64,000 bases of DNA from Euphorbia lathyris (taxonomy: Eukaryota; Streptophyta; Magnoliopsida; Malpighiales; Euphorbiaceae): the NCBI RefSeq assembly GCF_963576675.1, contig NC_088915.1, positions 39,523,501 through 39,587,500 of the forward strand. Reading direction: 5' to 3'. The position numbers were made by a program, and so were the translations under genes. Below are positions 1 through 12,400 of this stretch, piece by piece. Positions within the stretch are counted from its first letter, which is position 1; every line of letters starts with the position of its first letter. Below the pieces are notes generated by a model. That model was not told the DNA's origin and did no database searches. It worked only from the letters and a program-made list of their open reading frames with translations.

Positions 1-2559
1 ATATGAAGTTGCAATTTATCCTCAGTGAAGCAGATAGCAAGTATTCCTCTCATTGTATTGTTTCTCCTCCCTAGTTACTTAATAATTTTATTTCTTTAGT
101 GTGCTAGATTGCATAGCTTTTCTCTTATAAACAATTTGCAGATAGCACAACAAATTAATATACCCTTAGGGCCTTGAGCCTTTAACAACTATGCCTACAT
201 CTCTTACTCTCACACTACTTATTTCTTTTTCCTCTTATAAACTTTCCAAACCTGGGCCTATGTGTTGCTTGGTCCTTGTTCCTGCAGTCTGTGACCCTTA
301 TTGATGTCTCTGCATCTAAGTGTCGATAGAGGTATCAATAAGGGTTATTTTGTCCAATAAGTTGGAGGCGCCTCCAATTCTTGATGGGTAGGCAGAACTT
401 TGTATTGGTATTCTCTCTGCTGGCAACCATTTTGCAGAGCGGATGGCTGTGACGAAAACCTGGATGCATAGTAAGTTGATAAGTAGCTTTGGTGAGGATG
501 GAAAAGTAATTCATGCTTAGTTTTACAAACCACTAAATCTCATAAAATTATTATTAGATGAAAAATTGGATTGTCACTAGAACAACATCTTTTATTCAAT
601 AGAATGAAAGGAAATAAACATAAAGATAAAGAAAGAAGCTGAATATTTTGGTGCTATTATTATAGACTTATAGTTCCATACATGGATAATTATGACCTTG
701 TTGTGTTATAGATAGTTTCTGTTTGTGAATATGTTGGTGCTATTATTATAGTTCCATGTGTGGATAATTATGACCAGAAGTTGGAATTCGAACAGGTCTT
801 CTTATTTCTATCTCTGCGACCCAGTTCTCTAAAATATTGTTTGAAATGATATTCTTTAACTTGAACTTTATGAATATTTGTTATTTATTATGCTCTCAGT
901 TCAGTAATATTACTTTCAATAATTTTACCATGTCAATTTTATAAATAGCAGTCACAATTCATGTCAAGTGGTTCTCCTGGAAAAGAGCACTAGATTGTCC
1001 TGTCCCAAAACTTTATGCTATGGCTCATATGTTCTTCATCTTCTTATGCTCATTCTTTTTGAAAATCGAAATTCGAATTCTACGTAAATAGAAGAATTAA
1101 TTAAAAGGTTGATGCTATTTTAATTTGATTGAGAGTTGAGATATCTAATTTAGAGTTCCTCCAACTAAGGAAAAATAATAGTTGCTAAAGCCTATTTTTG
1201 TACTAGTGTGTGTTTTTTAAGCACACTTTGTATTGGGTCGTATCAACAACGCTAAGGATTTACACTTTGAGGGACCTCAGTTATCTTGCAGATGGCTTTT
1301 AGGGTGCAGGATGTGATGTCTTTCTTGCCACTGAAACAACTAATCCTTTTGGACAGGTAAATTTATGCATGAACTTTTTCTACTATAATTTATAAGGTCA
1401 ATTGCTTTCTCTGTTCTTTTTTTTTTGTTCATTTTCTTGTTCAATGCAATAAGCTATAGCTAATTGCTAATTGTTTTGTTTTGAGAGAAGGATGAAAAAT
1501 TAGATGCAACTGTTTGTTCAGGCTTTGGTCTCCCGATTGAAGAGATTAAGTTTTCTCGTCAACAAAGGGAACATGCTACATGCTTTCCGTTGATAACTTC
1601 CTTTAGGTTATTATTTGCTTCATGTTACAAAAATATATAAAGGAGATGTCAGAAAATAGTGAGAAGAATATAAAGGTGCATTGAGTTATCATTTTGTAAG
1701 TTATGCCAATGTCGCTTTTCATCTATCATTTTAATGCCCTTTTTTAGTCAATGTTGTTTATGTTGGCTTACTTATCATTTTGGGAGTTCTTTTGCCCTTC
1801 TAAATTTGGTGAAAAATGTTATTTTTCAGAAGTGAGGATTCTGAATCAGAAAGATCTTGTGCTTGTCTCTGAAGAAATGGAATGTTGAGTAAGTGTGTAT
1901 AATATTATTATTTTGTAGTATTTAGCATTTACTTGCTTACATATTTTGTAGTAGCTCCCTTCAATCCAAAAAATCATATTTTACTTTTAGTTTTCTGTAA
2001 ACTTTATGACAGAATTGTTAAGGAAAAATAGGCTCTTTTGTTTACTGGGAGGACAATAAATTTAGCTCTGATGCTTGTTGTTGGGTGCTGGAAAGCCGCC
2101 AATTACATTTGTAATGTTGGGTTCTTCAGGGCAGCAGGGCCGTTGGCTGATGTGGTATCAAGTTCTAAATTTCATGCATGTATTATTAAAAGTTAATTAT
2201 GTTGATAAATTTGGGCTTGTATCCAGTCTTTGGTTAATAACTTCTGCATCATGTGACATTCATCTTTCCTTGTACGTTATGGATTTCTACTTGAACTAGT
2301 ATTATAAGTTTATCTGATTTTTTTTTATGTTGATGATTTTTGTCATGGTGGAGTTTGCCTTATTACTTGCGAATTAGGACTTAAGTGTGTTAAAAAGTCT
2401 TACACTATAACCTTATGGTGCTCATAGGTCACAACATAAATTTTAGACATACAATTGTCACTTCCTTTGCTTCGAGTGGCATATTCGGGCTTTTCAAACT
2501 GCTTATGTTTTTTTATACTTTATGCATAACCCTTTGTAATAATTCTATTATCTTTTTTA
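1..2559. other. AT-rich intergenic DNA with a few exon-like scraps
   Basis: No long ORF and no recognisable gene. Two pieces look like old exons on the + strand. One at 1292-1356 lies between a cag acceptor and a cag/gtaa donor, but the most protein-like frame carries a stop. The other, at about 2080-2195, reads GCWKAANYICNVGFF and then ends at a stop. I do not recognise either protein. They may be a decayed gene or host sequence carried inside the CACTA element whose end lies at 3091. The 60-75 residue ORFs here are chance frames. Confidence 0.35.
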
Positions 2560-3091
2560 TTGCTTTTGAAGACAGAAATCGGTCCCTTGAGAATAGAGAT
2601 AAAAGTCGTCTCTTATGCCGGGGGGACAACAATCGTCCTTTATTTGGAGATAGAAAAACGTCCCTAAGAATAGGGACATAAGTCATCTCCTTTGCATAGG
2701 GACGACAATTGTCCCTTTTTTCAGAGACAAAAATACATCCCTTAAGAATAGGGACAAAAGTCGTCTCCTTTGCATAAGGACGACAATTGTCCATTTCTTC
2801 GGAGACAAAAAACGTCCTTTAAGAATAAGGGCAAAAGTGGTCTCTTTTGGATAGGAACGACAATCGTCCATTGAAACGAGGACGACATTTGTCTCTCTTT
2901 TTTGAGACGACAATCGTCCCACAAAATAGGGACGACATCAACTTTTTTGTCCCCTATAGTATCGGGTACGCTCGCATAGGGGACAGAACAAAGGGACGAA
3001 ATTTTTTGTCCCCAAAAGCATAGGGGACAATTTTTCTTATTTTTGGGGACAATTTTAACCGTCCTCAATAGTAATTTTTTTTTTTGTAGTG
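2560..3091. mobile_element. Terminal/subterminal region of a CACTA (En/Spm-like) DNA transposon
   Basis: The block ends at 3086-3091 with gtagtg preceded by a T-run. Read on the other strand this is CACTACAAAAAAAA, the classic CACTA terminal inverted repeat. For about 500 bp inside this end, short direct and inverted motifs recur, such as gggacgacaatcgtccc and gggacgacttttgtccc, the array of subterminal transposase-binding repeats typical of this superfamily. Sequence after 3091 switches abruptly to a copia leader. I found no matching second terminus, so the other end is outside the window or lost. A 3-bp TSD would be acc on the right side. No transposase is visible. Confidence 0.7.
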
Positions 3092-3302
3092 ACCCTTTGT
3101 TAATTAATCGAATCATAAAACATATTAATCTCATCTTAACCGTTTAAATATTTTCAATCAAATTAAAAACTCCATTTATCTTTAGATTAATTAGCTAAAT
3201 CAAATTTATTAATTAACCTAACAATAAATCTATTCAATCTAATTGAAAAACCCTTTTATTTACATATATGAAATAACAGATTAACATAGGCTCTGATATC
3301 AA
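3092..3302 (-). mobile_element. Copia 5' leader remnant with primer-binding site
   Basis: AT-rich sequence similar to the leader of copia A near 24.05-24.16 kb. It ends in gctctgatatca (3290-3301), the reverse complement of an initiator-Met tRNA primer site (TGGTATCAGAGC) with one mismatch. One base later the LTR starts. A primer site on the left of a minus-strand LTR means this LTR once served as a 5' LTR for an element extending leftwards, now cut off by the CACTA end. Confidence 0.6.
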
Positions 3303-5118
3303 TGAAGGAAAATATACAAGCCTAGGTGCAGCGGAATAATAAAATTTTAACTATTTTATCTATTTCCCTTTTCCAAGATATGTTAATTGTTATTTCATAT
3401 AAAGAGGGATATAATGAAATACCTTTTCTGCAGAACTATCTACAGTTACAAACGAAGTGCCCACAACTCTTAATCCGTGTATCACGAACAACAAAAGAAA
3501 ACAACACAGAAAAGAATTACTAATCAGTAATCAACCTTAATAATAGCAATCACAATGATTGCCTATAATAGAAATCGATACAAGATCAAAGAGAGAGTAA
3601 GAAAGATTGTAATTAGCCGAGACGGTTTCAGAACGGTTCCTCTTGCCCCTTGTATGTGTGTTGGTCGAATTATGGGGTTAGGGAGTCTATTTATAGACTT
3701 CTCAAAACCCTAATCCCAGTTGTGTTAGGTAATTAAATAATTGGAATCTTATTCGGAATAGGATTCCTAATTAGATAATTAAATAAACAATTTACTATTA
3801 TCTAAATAATAACTAATTATATCTAGATAATTATTATTAATCAAATTAATAATTAATTAATGTTAGGGATAATTAATTAGAGTTTCAATCACATAAAAAC
3901 TTCTAATTAATATTATCAGATAATCCTTTAATTTAATTCATAACCATAATCAAATTATAATTATTAATCAAATTAATTTATCTCTAATTAATCTACAAAT
4001 TTTGGCCCATATATAGTGTCTCACTAATTACATTTTCGTCCTCCGATTCCAAGTCCCATATGCGACCCATTAGGTTCTTTATTGCCACTAGCCTTATATA
4101 TCCTTTGAAATTATTCATCACGATTAATTCCAACATATATATAACGGAATACCGTCACGAGCTATTACTAGCAGAACCTATGATATTCCCCCAGAGCAAT
4201 TAAGAAGTCAGGTTGATAACTGACGTTAACCTTTCTGTATTAGGTACAGTATAATACGATCCTTCATCAACTATATCCTGTCGGTCAATTCCTTATAACC
4301 ATGGAACGTGTCAAGGTTACATATAACGAAGAGTCCGGTTTTACTTGTACAAGTTGAATTCACTCTGAAAGATAAGTTAAGTGAAATGTTCATTTCTACT
4401 CTTAACTCTATCATCTTGCAAGGATTTCAGTCAATTCACCACAAACGGCCATTTGGATATATCTCCCACTTATCGGGAGTGACGAATGCTCAATCTGACA
4501 TTAATTATTCTGCAATTACTTTGTGTGATACCCAACCCTGCTCTCACACACCCCAGGCTCTCACCTGTTGGATCGTGCTCGCACAGAATCAAAGTACAAG
4601 ACTCCATAATCCAGAATCACTAATTAATGAATGTTTGAGTCTGAGGATTAGTTATACATACTAATACCAATGAGATGAACAGTTGACACTTTTAGATAAA
4701 TTAATCCATGCTGTTATCTCAAGTCGGGTCCCAATCCTAATGAACTCCTTCACCGGATCCAGTAACTGTCTAGATATCTAAATATCTAAAGCTTGTGAGA
4801 TCAGCTTTCTGTCTCGGCAGAAAACACTATTACATGCAAGTCTCAATAGTAATATGCCAACCCCTATAACATATTACTTGACTTGGGTTGATTTTAAGTC
4901 TATTGGTCTGTTATAAAGTATAGTCTCACTTCATGCTTGTATGAACATTTTATAACTACTTAAATAAACTTAGGATTACTTTCTTTATGAAAGATTTGTG
5001 CCTTTATATATAGTTACATTTTAATGCTATATATCTGATTAAACAAATGACTAAATAAACAATTTATTCATTAATATTTATATCCTAAAGCAATTGTCTT
5101 TAGGACACTAAACTCCAA
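3303..5118 (-). mobile_element. Copia B LTR (3' LTR of the decayed element)
   Basis: About 1.8 kb homologous to the copia A LTR at 16988-18849: same order of landmarks, including the ttccaagtc...gacccattaggtt block, the cttgtatgaacac block and the terminal aggacactaaactccaa. It begins tgaaggaaaa next to the primer site and ends at the junction with pol. Compared with copy A, about 10 bp at the LTR/polypurine junction are missing, so the 3' terminal CA and the polypurine tract are lost. The 118-aa ORF inside (4308-4664) is non-coding LTR. Confidence 0.75.
3688..3695 (-). promoter_or_regulatory. Probable TATA box of the copia B LTR
   Basis: On the minus strand the sequence reads tctataaatagac, a good plant TATA box. 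The equivalent site in copy A (17413-17420) and in the plus-oriented LTR near 40.29 kb is also a TATA motif at the same place in the LTR, roughly 400 bp before its inner end, as expected for a U3/R border. Confidence 0.5.
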
Positions 5119-7430
5119 CTTGGACTAAAGCCAATTGTTTCTAAAACATTCCCATAAGCGTTCGTATGACGATCATGAACCTTTTGGGGTAAGAAATTCT
5201 TTTAAATGGATCTATAAGATTGTGCCTTGGTGGGCACTCTTTTAATTCTCACATCTACTCTTGTTGTTATCTCTCGGAAGTGATGGTAACGACTGAGGTA
5301 GTGTTTGGACGTATTATGAGACTGCGGGCCCTTAGCAAGAGCAACATCCCTATTGTTAATCTCATTAACAATGTCAGGTACCACGCCTAGTTCATTAATG
5401 AACTTGCATTCCAAACTTCCTTTTAGCTGCTTCTGAAGCTGCTACATATATATATACTCTGATTTAATTTACTGGCTCGGTCATGATTTCCTGCTCGGAA
5501 CTATTCCAGCTAATCGTACCTCTTTCAGAATAAACTTGTATTCCGTAAGATCATCTTTATCTGTTTGATGACTTATATCTGAAAGTCTCTAACTTTCAAA
5601 TTTCATCTCCATATACCCGGAACATATCTTTAGTCATTTTAAGTACTTAAGAATGTTCTTGACAATAATCCAGTGACCATCACTCGGATTTACCTATAAT
5701 TGACTTTGTCATGCTTAAAGCAAAAGTAATGTTAGGTCTAGTGCAAAACGCTTTGAGCACTTTGTCAACGTGTTTAGACTAGAAGGGGTCAAGCAGTCTT
5801 TTCAATCTATCTCCATAGATCTTAATCCTTAATATGTAAGCTGCTTCTTCTAAGTCTATTATGGAGAATTTTATCCGATAACCAAAATTTTCACCGATTG
5901 CAGTATAGCTATGTCGTTCCCATTAGTAAAATATCATCGACATATAATACTAAGTAAACGACCAAGCTCCCACTAGTTTACATGTAAAGGCTCATACGAG
6001 CTCCCACTAGCTTACATGTATAGGTTTACAAGACCCTTCTTATAAGTCGTAGGTTCATCGTCTAACATGTGAGCCTCTTCGTCGTCTCCCACTAGAATTC
6101 CAAATCTCTTTGGGATTTCATCGGCTCCTACTAGAAATCCAAATCTCTTTGGGATTTGATGAACTCGACCAGACCTATGAGTTAGTAATGTCACCAGTGT
6201 CTCATCTTGTGAGACAGATTCGGGTTCCACCATCGCTTCCGCTATGTCAGCTAATCCTTCTTCTTGAACTTCTTCAAGTTCAATCACGCTTTCTACTTGT
6301 GTTTCTAGAAGAAACTCTTTCTCTAGAAATACAGTGTTTGGATACTATTACTTTCGATCATCCGAATGATAGAAGTAATATCCTACTGTTTCTTTTCGGA
6401 ATTCCAATGAAGAAATATTTATCAGATTTAGGGTCTAACTTAATCTGATGCTATGTATTTAACATGTACTGAACACCCCTAAATTCTCATGAAAGAGAAA
6501 CTGGGTTTCCTTTCCAATGAACAATTCAAATGGAATAGAACTTGGCGGTTTTGTGGATACTCGGTTCAAGGTAAATAAGGCGGTTTCTAGGACATAGCCT
6601 TAGAACATATTTGGAAGAGAGGTTGTGCTCATCATGGATCGTACTATATCTAATAGAGTACGATTTCTCCTTTTAGATACATCGTGGTGTATACGGAGGA
6701 GTCCATTATGAGCGAATCCTATATTCAATTTAGATAATTCAGAAAAATCATTAGAAAGATAATCTCCACGATGATCTAATCGAAGCACTATAATATTCTT
6801 TCTTGTTTGTTTTTCTTACTTCATTCTTGAAGCATTTGAACTTTCTCAAAAGCTTCTGACTTATGCTTCATCAAGTAGATGAATCAATATCTGGTATGAT
6901 CATCTTATGAAGCTAATGAAGTGATTGAACCTTTCTCTTGCTTGTGTTTGACGTATGACTACATACATCTGAATGTACTAGTCTTAGAGTGTCTGATACA
7001 CATTCTCCTCTATTACTAAAGGGTATCTTTGTCATCTTTCCTTTAAACAAGACTTACATGTGCCCATTCATTCAAAATCAACCGAGCCTATAAGCCCATC
7101 TTGATGCAGCTTAGACATGTGTTTCTTGCTTACATGGCCTAGGTGACTATCACAAGTAAGTTGAATTATCTATCCTTTAGTTCTAAAAGTAAAAGCACCA
7201 TCATGACCCTTCTTCTAGAGAGAGTCTAAGTACTTCTTACACTTCCTCTTCCAATTCCCTTCTTTACCATATTGGTGGCATTCCCTTCTTGCTTTTATTG
7301 ACTTGGGTTTAATGCATTTGTTCTTCTTGGAATCTTTGGAATTGGGAAACTTCCCTTTCTCTCGTGAGATCCCTTTCTTAAGATTTGGGCTCAACTGACT
7401 TGAGCATATTCAAGAGCTCTTCTAGAGAGG
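5119..7430 (-). pseudogene. Copia B pol (RNase H, RT, integrase) and end of gag, heavily decayed
   Basis: Minus-strand relic of a Ty1/copia polyprotein, readable only in pieces by comparison with copy A. 5202-5414 holds the RNase H end (FINELGVVPDIV, SHNTSKHYLSRYHH). 6012-6287 holds the linker between integrase and RT. 6600-6788 holds integrase (RRNRTLLDIVRSMM). About 500 bp of RT present in copy A (near 19.9-20.4 kb) are deleted around 5.95-6.02 kb, leaving a small direct repeat of gctcccact...ttacatgta. The right end stops inside gag at 7430, where the Tat element is inserted; gag continues at 33342. Cannot encode a protein. Confidence 0.8.
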
Positions 7431-7574
7431 TGTAGACACCGAGTCGGAGGACCTGTGACGAAAACCCATAACAGACGGTTAAAGCGGTTGATTCCAATAA
7501 TAAAAAATATAAGAAAAAAAAAATAAAAAAACCACGAAGGGCTCCTAAGGGGTTGTGTGTCAACGAATAGGCTG

Positions 7575-7866
7575 CTCGCGGGCGTCCAACTGTGTGGGGA
7601 GAGCGCCCAGCGGCGTTGGGCGAGCGCCCAGCGGCGTTGGGCGAGCGCCCAGCGGCGTCGGGCACGCGCCCGACGGCAGTTGGGCGCACGCCCAACATCC
7701 CTGGGCGCACGCCCAACGACGGTTGGACGCGCGCCCAACCTGCGCTGGGCGCCTGTGGGGGCGCGCGCCCAACCTGCGTTGGGCGTCCGCCCAACGCCTG
7801 TTGGGCGTCACCCAACTATGTGTTGGGCGTCCGCCCAACACCCGTTGGGCGCGCGCCCAACATTGG
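7575..7866. repeat. GC-rich inverted minisatellite in LTR1
   Basis: Repeats of the gcgcccaac / gttgggcgc type alternate in both orientations about every 20-30 bp in an otherwise AT-rich LTR. The tract is self-complementary and rich in CpG. LTR2 has a shorter version (30125-30305). Five overlapping ORFs of 108-145 residues on both strands result from this composition and are not genes. Confidence 0.8.
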
Positions 7867-7876
7867 GATCCGTGCC

Positions 7877-7883
7877 TATAAAA
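7877..7883 (+). promoter_or_regulatory. Probable TATA box of Tat LTR1
   Basis: gcctataaaaaaagg follows directly on the minisatellite. The same position in LTR2 (about 30319) reads gcctataaaagg. Position about 450 bp into the LTR and conservation in both copies suggest the LTR promoter. Confidence 0.5.
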
Positions 7884-10295
7884 AAAGGCACGGATCCCCA
7901 TGCATTTTGGGGAGCTTGGGAGCTTCTCTCTTTAAAAAAAATTATTTTTAGAGAGGGAAAGTAAATTTTTGGGAAAAATATTTTTTTTCCTAAAAATTAA
8001 AAATTCCCAAGAGGAGGGATTTTCTAGAGCTTCTCACTCTAAAACATTTTTTAGAGAGAGAAAGTGATTTTTTTGGGAAAAAACATTTTTTTTCCTAAAA
8101 AATTGAAAATTCCTAAAAGTTGAAAATTTTACCAAAACACGAAAAAACACCAAAAATCATAACTCGTGGAATCAACCGACATCAAGCCGTCAATACCGAT
8201 CTTGAGGTATTATCCGAGGACTAGACTCGTTTTATTTATTTCGTCTATTTATTGTATTTTTAGTTTCATTTATTTATTTATTTATTTAGTTATTTATTTA
8301 TCGTATTTATTTATTTTTCCGAATTTATTTAATTCCCGTCTCGTATTAAATAAACGTTTGGTTTTGTTTTTAAATAAAAAACCTCGTTTTAAAGTCCCAA
8401 CACGAATCATGACCCGATTAAAGGGGAGTTCGGGATTAAAACGTTGTAAATATAGAATTTAGAAAAGCTTTTTAAAATTAACGTTTTGGAAATAAAACAT
8501 CGTTTTGGGATACTCCGCTATAGACTATGACCCGATTTGGGTAGTTCGGGGACCAAAATGGTAGAATAGATTAGATCTAAAGTATTTTAATAAATATGGA
8601 AAATATAGGGACTATTTCTATAACTTTCCGTTTTCTGTCACTAAAGGCAGTTTACCGACGGATTTTCCGTCGGTAAAGCTGCTGGAATTTTAAAAATCCC
8701 CTTTTAAGCCTTTTTCTTAACTTTTTTGACATTTGATCCTTTATATATATATGTATAATTATGTAGTATATTTATTAAAATTATTTTTGGGGCTAACTAA
8801 CTAATAATTATTCATGTGTTTACTTATTTTGTACATTTGGGCATAATTTACATTAATTTGGTTTTGTAAAGCTATTTGTATATATATATGTTTCCTTTGA
8901 AAATCATTTAAAGTAGATTAATTATTGTTTAGGGAGGGGGTTATTTCCTAAATATTTATTATGTATAAAAACTATTTTGGGGTAAAATATAGTTTTCTTA
9001 GCTATGGGCTTTATCCATTATCTTTACATGTTTTCAAATTAGAATACAAGTATATCATATCTATATCTAGTAGCATATTTATTGCCATTTTTACTTATTA
9101 ATATCTCTTGTATATATATTATTATTATTTTTCTTATCTTAGTTTTTGATCTATAAGTATAATTATTATTTTTACCATAATGTATATTTATATAAATATG
9201 TATATTTATTCTCCTTTTGAATTTCCTATATATATATATATGTTTTAAAAGTATTTTGGTTGGGTGGATTTGGGTCTAATTTGGTAGTTGTTGTAATTAT
9301 GTTCAAATGGAGGTTAATTGAGTGAAAAAGGGGAAATAAACCACAAAAAGAGAGTTCAATTTGTTTATTTAAACTAAAGGTTTCTAGAGGTGCTTAATGT
9401 AAATAAAAGGTTTTTAGTTCTTTGCCATTTCAAACGACTTTCTAAAATCCCACGTTTTAAAACCTTGATCCGTTCCAACGACGGATTAAGCGAACCTTGT
9501 AATTTAAATCCTTTTCCTTGTAAATAATAGAGTTTTGAATCGTTTTTCTAACTAAACGGTTTTGTACAAAAATAAATGGACTTGTATGCTTAATCACGTT
9601 TTTGGTTAAAACTCCTTATTTCACGTTTTCAAACACTCGAATCATTCCAACGGCAATTCGAGTGAACATCATGTAAATCCACGGGGTTTTAAAACATGCC
9701 TAAATCGTTCCAACGGCGATTAAGGCACGAACCATGTAAATAAACTTTCTTTTCGGGGAGTGAGATTAGTTTAGATTGAATGTATGGCTTAAGACACAAT
9801 TCACGTTGTAAATAAATTAATTCTTCCTTCTATCTCCCTCTTTCTTCCATATACTCTAAATTCATGTAAATGGGTGATTCTTTACTAATATGACTTTCAA
9901 TAATATATGCTCAAAACGGTTTTCAAAACGAGAAAGAAAAGGTTTCAAATGAATTTTAAACTTAAAGAAATATGCGGTTAGTCCGTTAGCGCCTAACATG
10001 CTAAGTAGGAGGCCGGTGGTTCATAACTGGGCGATGTCGGGGTGCCTAGTAGCCTTTCTCCAGAAAGGAGCCAGCCTTCTCGGCTCATACCTAAGTTTCC
10101 CGAACCCTCACCGGTCTCCCGCAAGGGATCGGTGTTCATTTCCCATTCGTGGGTGGCGACTCTTCCATACTCCGAGCTCCAGCCCTGCCGAGCAGCTTGA
10201 TTCTGCGATTGGTTGCTTTCGGCGCCAATCACAGCATCTGTCGTCAATGGTGTCCACCCCCCGGTTCGCCCGGGTGAGGCCGCGGCACCTACAAG

Positions 10296-10313
10296 TGGCG
10301 ACTCTGCTGGGGA
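10296..10313 (+). other. Primer-binding site of the Tat/Ogre-like element
   Basis: tggcgactctgctgggga starts three bases after the LTR terminus, the expected place for a tRNA primer site. It ends with the TGG that pairs with tRNA CCA. I cannot name the tRNA with certainty. In LTR2 the match ends at cacctaca and target DNA follows, which fixes the LTR boundary. Confidence 0.7.
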
Positions 10314-12400
10314 AGCGAGAAATTTGATTCCGGAAGGCGTGTATTAAGCCCATAACGGGGACGGGTCATATTATTTCTTTTCGTATGCATTCATAAGCAT
10401 TATTGCAAACCTTTTGGGTAATTTCCACGAAACCTCTATTGAGAGTCCATTCGTCGCTCGAAAGAGGCTAGTGTAAGTTCCCCCTTGCAGTAAGGCGCCA
10501 AAGGGTCCCCATCCATTCGTTAGGGGCGAATTTGTGCGGTCCTGTGAGGTCCCGCGATCAGCCGTGTCAGCATATAGTAGCCTTAGAAGTTGCCATAGGA
10601 TTACCCGTTACTATTTTTTATGTGATGAATGAATCAATTCGTGTTTTCAAAACTGCCATGATACGTGTCTAATCCTAAAATATGTAAAGAAAATGAAACG
10701 ATACGTTAATATATACTCTTAAATCGATATATAAACTACCCCAAAACACCGAAACGATTTGAACTAAAGACGACTTAGTCATCTCGTATGAATGAACTTG
10801 TGCGACCCGCCTGGTCCCTTTCCGTGCCCCGAAGAAGGCACATGTTCAGGAAATACGTTGTGACGTAAGCACGTATTATTACGAGTCGGTTTGGTATTAA
10901 GGATAGTTATATCTTAATTCAAAAGACTATATTAATGGTAGCCGTTATTCACATTCTTTAAATACGTTGGGATAAAGCGAGATTATGACAAAACGAAGAC
11001 AAAGAACATTTCTGTTTCGAACGACCCTGTTGTAACCTAAAGAGTTTCGTAAACGTGGCCCGTCCCTCCCGAATAAAAAACGAGCTCTTATGTTATGCCT
11101 TGCGTTGTTCTAAGGAGAAATGGACGTATCCGTAAAAGTGACTAAGAAAATAAAAATAAAATAAAAATAAAAACGACCAAAATCATTCCGTATCTACGAT
11201 ATATGTCAATCACGAGAGTAGTTAAAGAAAATGAACCAATGCCGTTGAATACATGCCTCGAACGGGTATATACGCCGCTTAAAATCACGAAGTCGAATTA
11301 AGCTAAATCGTGTAATCGCACCATATGGACGAGACTGTGGGTTTGATTAATGGCTCGATCATTTCGACCTTTATCAAAACTACAAGAAATATGGCCCGAT
11401 CTGCGTGTTTGCTTAGTTCGTGCCTAAATGAAAAAGAACGGTAATATCCCTGCTTCGAATAAGCATGCGATTAAACGAAATGTTGATTTTCTATAACCAC
11501 GCTAGGATGATATATCCCGTAAATTGGAAGAAATAAAGAGTTGTTACTAGCTGAAAGATTATCGTGCGCTCGAATAAGACTCGCTGTCTTTTCACGTAGC
11601 TAAAACGAGCAAACGGATTCTTGACGCTAAAAACAAACACGTTACACGATGAGTCCGCTCCCTAAAATAAAATTCAAAAGTGATATTGTCACTAAACAAA
11701 CACGTGGTTACGTCTCTCGATAGATCCAAAAGATCCCGTTGTAATCCAAAAATCGAGACACGAACCCACACGAATAAAAGGGGAACGAATCATTGTCAAT
11801 AACGAACGATTGAACCAAAAGAATAACTTGTACCACGTCTAAATCCGAGACGCGCCAAAAGGGAGTCAAAACCCGAACTAATGCGTCTCGCGAAATAACA
11901 AAAGGCGAGTTATCTAGAAGGACAATCCAATTTGGTCGACATCTTAGTCACTGAATGTCGGTACGTTAAAACGAATTGTATTGTTTGATGAATGATTTAT
12001 TTTTCCCACAATAATCGACGGCATCACGCGTCCCTTGGACTGCAATGTGAGCCCCAAACCAAAATCCTAGGAAAGAGACTTGGACCAACGAGTGTGTGGA
12101 GGAATAAGGATGGAAAAGAGATGATGTGATAATTGTGATTGTTATCTAACGTTTTCTTTCTCTTATTGCGATCTAATTACGCGTTATGTACGATTTTCGT
12201 TAACTAGTTTGTTCGTATGGATTTATATCTGACTGTACATCAGTCGAGTCGGATTTAACTCATAATGCATCCTATGCTTAACGAATCATTGCAGTCATAC
12301 CATGTAGAGTGTCGCATGCTAACCGAATTGCGTGCAGCCATTTTAGGTTTTGTAGACTTAGGACGTATTTATTAGGAATGTGAGAAAGAGTCGACCCCAA
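10314..12400 (+). other. Tat/Ogre-like untranslated leader
   Basis: About 2.1 kb between primer site and the repeat field. No ORF above 60 residues, no recognised motif. Presumed untranslated part of the retrotransposon RNA. Confidence 0.5.

Larger units (their letters stand above)
7431..10293 (+). repeat. Tat/Ogre-like 5' LTR
   Basis: 2863 bp, tgtagacacc...gcacctaca. It matches 29974-33336 over its length. It carries a GC-rich minisatellite, a TATA box, a long AT-rich centre with ttta repeats, and a GC-rich end (9990-10290). The two LTRs differ by point changes, by extra minisatellite copies here, and by a LINE insertion in the other copy. ORFs in its last 350 bp are non-coding frames of the GC-rich end. 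Confidence 0.85.

Noticed and set aside
2513..3134. Minus-strand ORFs of 79-130 residues rich in VPILKG-like phrases
   Set aside because: They translate the repeated subterminal motifs of the CACTA end.
7378..7964. Seven overlapping ORFs of 108-145 residues on both strands
   Set aside because: They arise from the GC-rich gcgcccaac minisatellite of the LTR; repeated residues (GRAPSGVGRAP and similar) in several frames at once, and the same tract in LTR2, show no coding signal.
9998..10353. ORFs of 81-109 residues at the GC-rich end of Tat LTR1
   Set aside because: The LTR2 equivalent does not keep the same frames open, and they run across the LTR end and primer site.
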